Positions 5,499 to 5,981 of a DNA stretch of 5,981 nt are shown piece after piece. The position numbers were made by a program, and so were the translations under genes. How positions within the stretch are numbered: position 1 is the stretch's first letter; each line of letters begins with the position of its first letter. Origin of the DNA: 2-01-FULL-45-10 sp964433975. Lineage in GTDB: Bacteria > Omnitrophota > Gorgyraeia > 2-01-FULL-45-10. The notes beneath the pieces were generated by a model. That model saw nothing but the letters and a program-made list of their open reading frames with translations, was not told where the DNA came from and searched no databases. The stretch spans positions 1-5,981 of the forward strand of contig CAYSSS010000084.1 in the NCBI GenBank assembly GCA_964433975.1, given 5' to 3'.

Positions 5499-5981
5499 AT
5501 GAACAAAAGAGTGGTTCTCGCGTATTCCGGCGGACTCGATACATCGGTAGCCATAAAGTGGTTTGTAAATAAAGGCTACGAGGTCATCGCGTACATGGCC
5601 GATGTTGGGCAGGCCTGCCTGCCTGAGAGGGGTAAGCATGCAGTCAGGCAGGGCTCGGACTTTGAAGTCTATAAGAAAAGAGCCCTTAAGACCGGGGCGA
5701 TAAAAGTGATAGTAGACGATCTGAAGAATGAATTTGTGAAAGATTTCGTCTTCAAGGCCCTGAAGGCGGACGCGGTATACGAGGGCGGATATCTTTTGGC
5801 GACCGCGCTCTCAAGGCCGGTGATAGCCAAGGGCCTGGTAAAGGCGGCGCAAAGAGAGAAAGCTGGTTTTGTTGCGCACGGCTGCACCGGCAAGGGCAAC
5901 GACCAGGTGAGATTTGAAGTTACAGTAATGGCGCTCGATCCGAGCTTAAAGATATTGGCGCCTGTAAGAGAGTGGGAACTG
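5499..5981 (+). CDS. argG: Argininosuccinate synthase, N-terminal part (cut by window edge)
   Basis: The first 161 codons of ArgG (EC 6.3.4.5), in frame to the last base; full-length proteins have about 400 residues. The enzyme joins citrulline and aspartate using ATP and releases AMP and pyrophosphate. The ATP pyrophosphatase loop SGGLDTS is at residues 10-16, ADVGQ at 34-38, YEGGYLLATALSRP follows near 87-100, and HGCTGKGNDQVRFE starts at His127. The ATP-binding domain is present and the synthetase domain lies beyond the edge. GGGAG at 5485-5489, overlapping the argF stop, precedes ATG 5499 by nine bases. Oddity: between Gln38 and Phe55 there are 16 residues where the family usually has about three, and the extra DNA carries an inverted repeat. 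Confidence 0.97.
   Translation, partial: MNKRVVLAYSGGLDTSVAIKWFVNKGYEVIAYMADVGQACLPERGKHAVRQGSDFEVYKKRALKTGAIKVIVDDLKNEFVKDFVFKALKADAVYEGGYLLATALSRPVIAKGLVKAAQREKAGFVAHGCTGKGNDQVRFEVTVMALDPSLKILAPVREWEL
5608..5654. repeat. Palindromic CCTG/CAGG element inside argG
   Basis: A perfect 12-base palindrome GGCAGGCCTGCC (5608-5619) leads into three tandem CCTG units (5614-5625). Then cctgcctga (5618-5626) pairs perfectly with tcaggcagg (5644-5652) across a 17-base loop. The element coincides with the apparent extra residues of ArgG (39-53, ACLPERGKHAVRQGS) and keeps the frame open. It looks like a small palindromic repeat inserted in frame, comparable in kind to the Rickettsia palindromic elements, though no sequence relationship is claimed. 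Confidence 0.55.

Overview
The window is an arginine biosynthesis operon, all on the plus strand, in the order argC-argJ-argB-argD-argF-argG. The first five genes are complete. argG runs off the right edge after 161 codons. Together they encode the acetyl-recycling (ArgJ-type) route from N-acetylglutamate to argininosuccinate. ArgB phosphorylates N-acetylglutamate, ArgC reduces the product to the semialdehyde, and ArgD transaminates it to N-acetylornithine. ArgJ then moves the acetyl group back to glutamate and releases ornithine, ArgF makes citrulline, and ArgG joins citrulline to aspartate. argH, argA/NAGS, carAB and argR are not in the window.

The organism is a bacterium of intermediate GC with strong Shine-Dalgarno sites, GTG as well as ATG starts, and very frequent ATA (Ile) and AGA/AGG (Arg) codons. 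Codon style, gene order, phrases such as FFPGWAVSGIGHCHP in ArgD, and small palindromic repeats between and inside genes suggest an uncultured lineage such as Omnitrophota (former OP3). That placement is an impression from memory, not a computed result.

Layout: 1-50 is probably the last codons of an upstream gene. 51-199 is a non-coding leader with nested CTTCG/CGAAG palindromes and a strong Shine-Dalgarno. argC and argJ are 2 bases apart, and argJ and argB overlap by 4 bases (GTGA). argB and argD are separated by 79 bases, mostly a degenerate 7-base tandem repeat. argD-argF and argF-argG gaps are 16 and 13 bases. No gene-free stretch exceeds 300 bases, and no terminator is visible within the operon, so one transcript is likely.

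I found no new biological system. The genes are ordinary primary metabolism. The points worth a second look are a palindrome-bearing in-frame insert of about 13 residues in ArgG, the heptamer repeat array before argD, an apparent 5-residue insertion in ArgJ beside its self-cleavage site, and the palindromic leader before argC.
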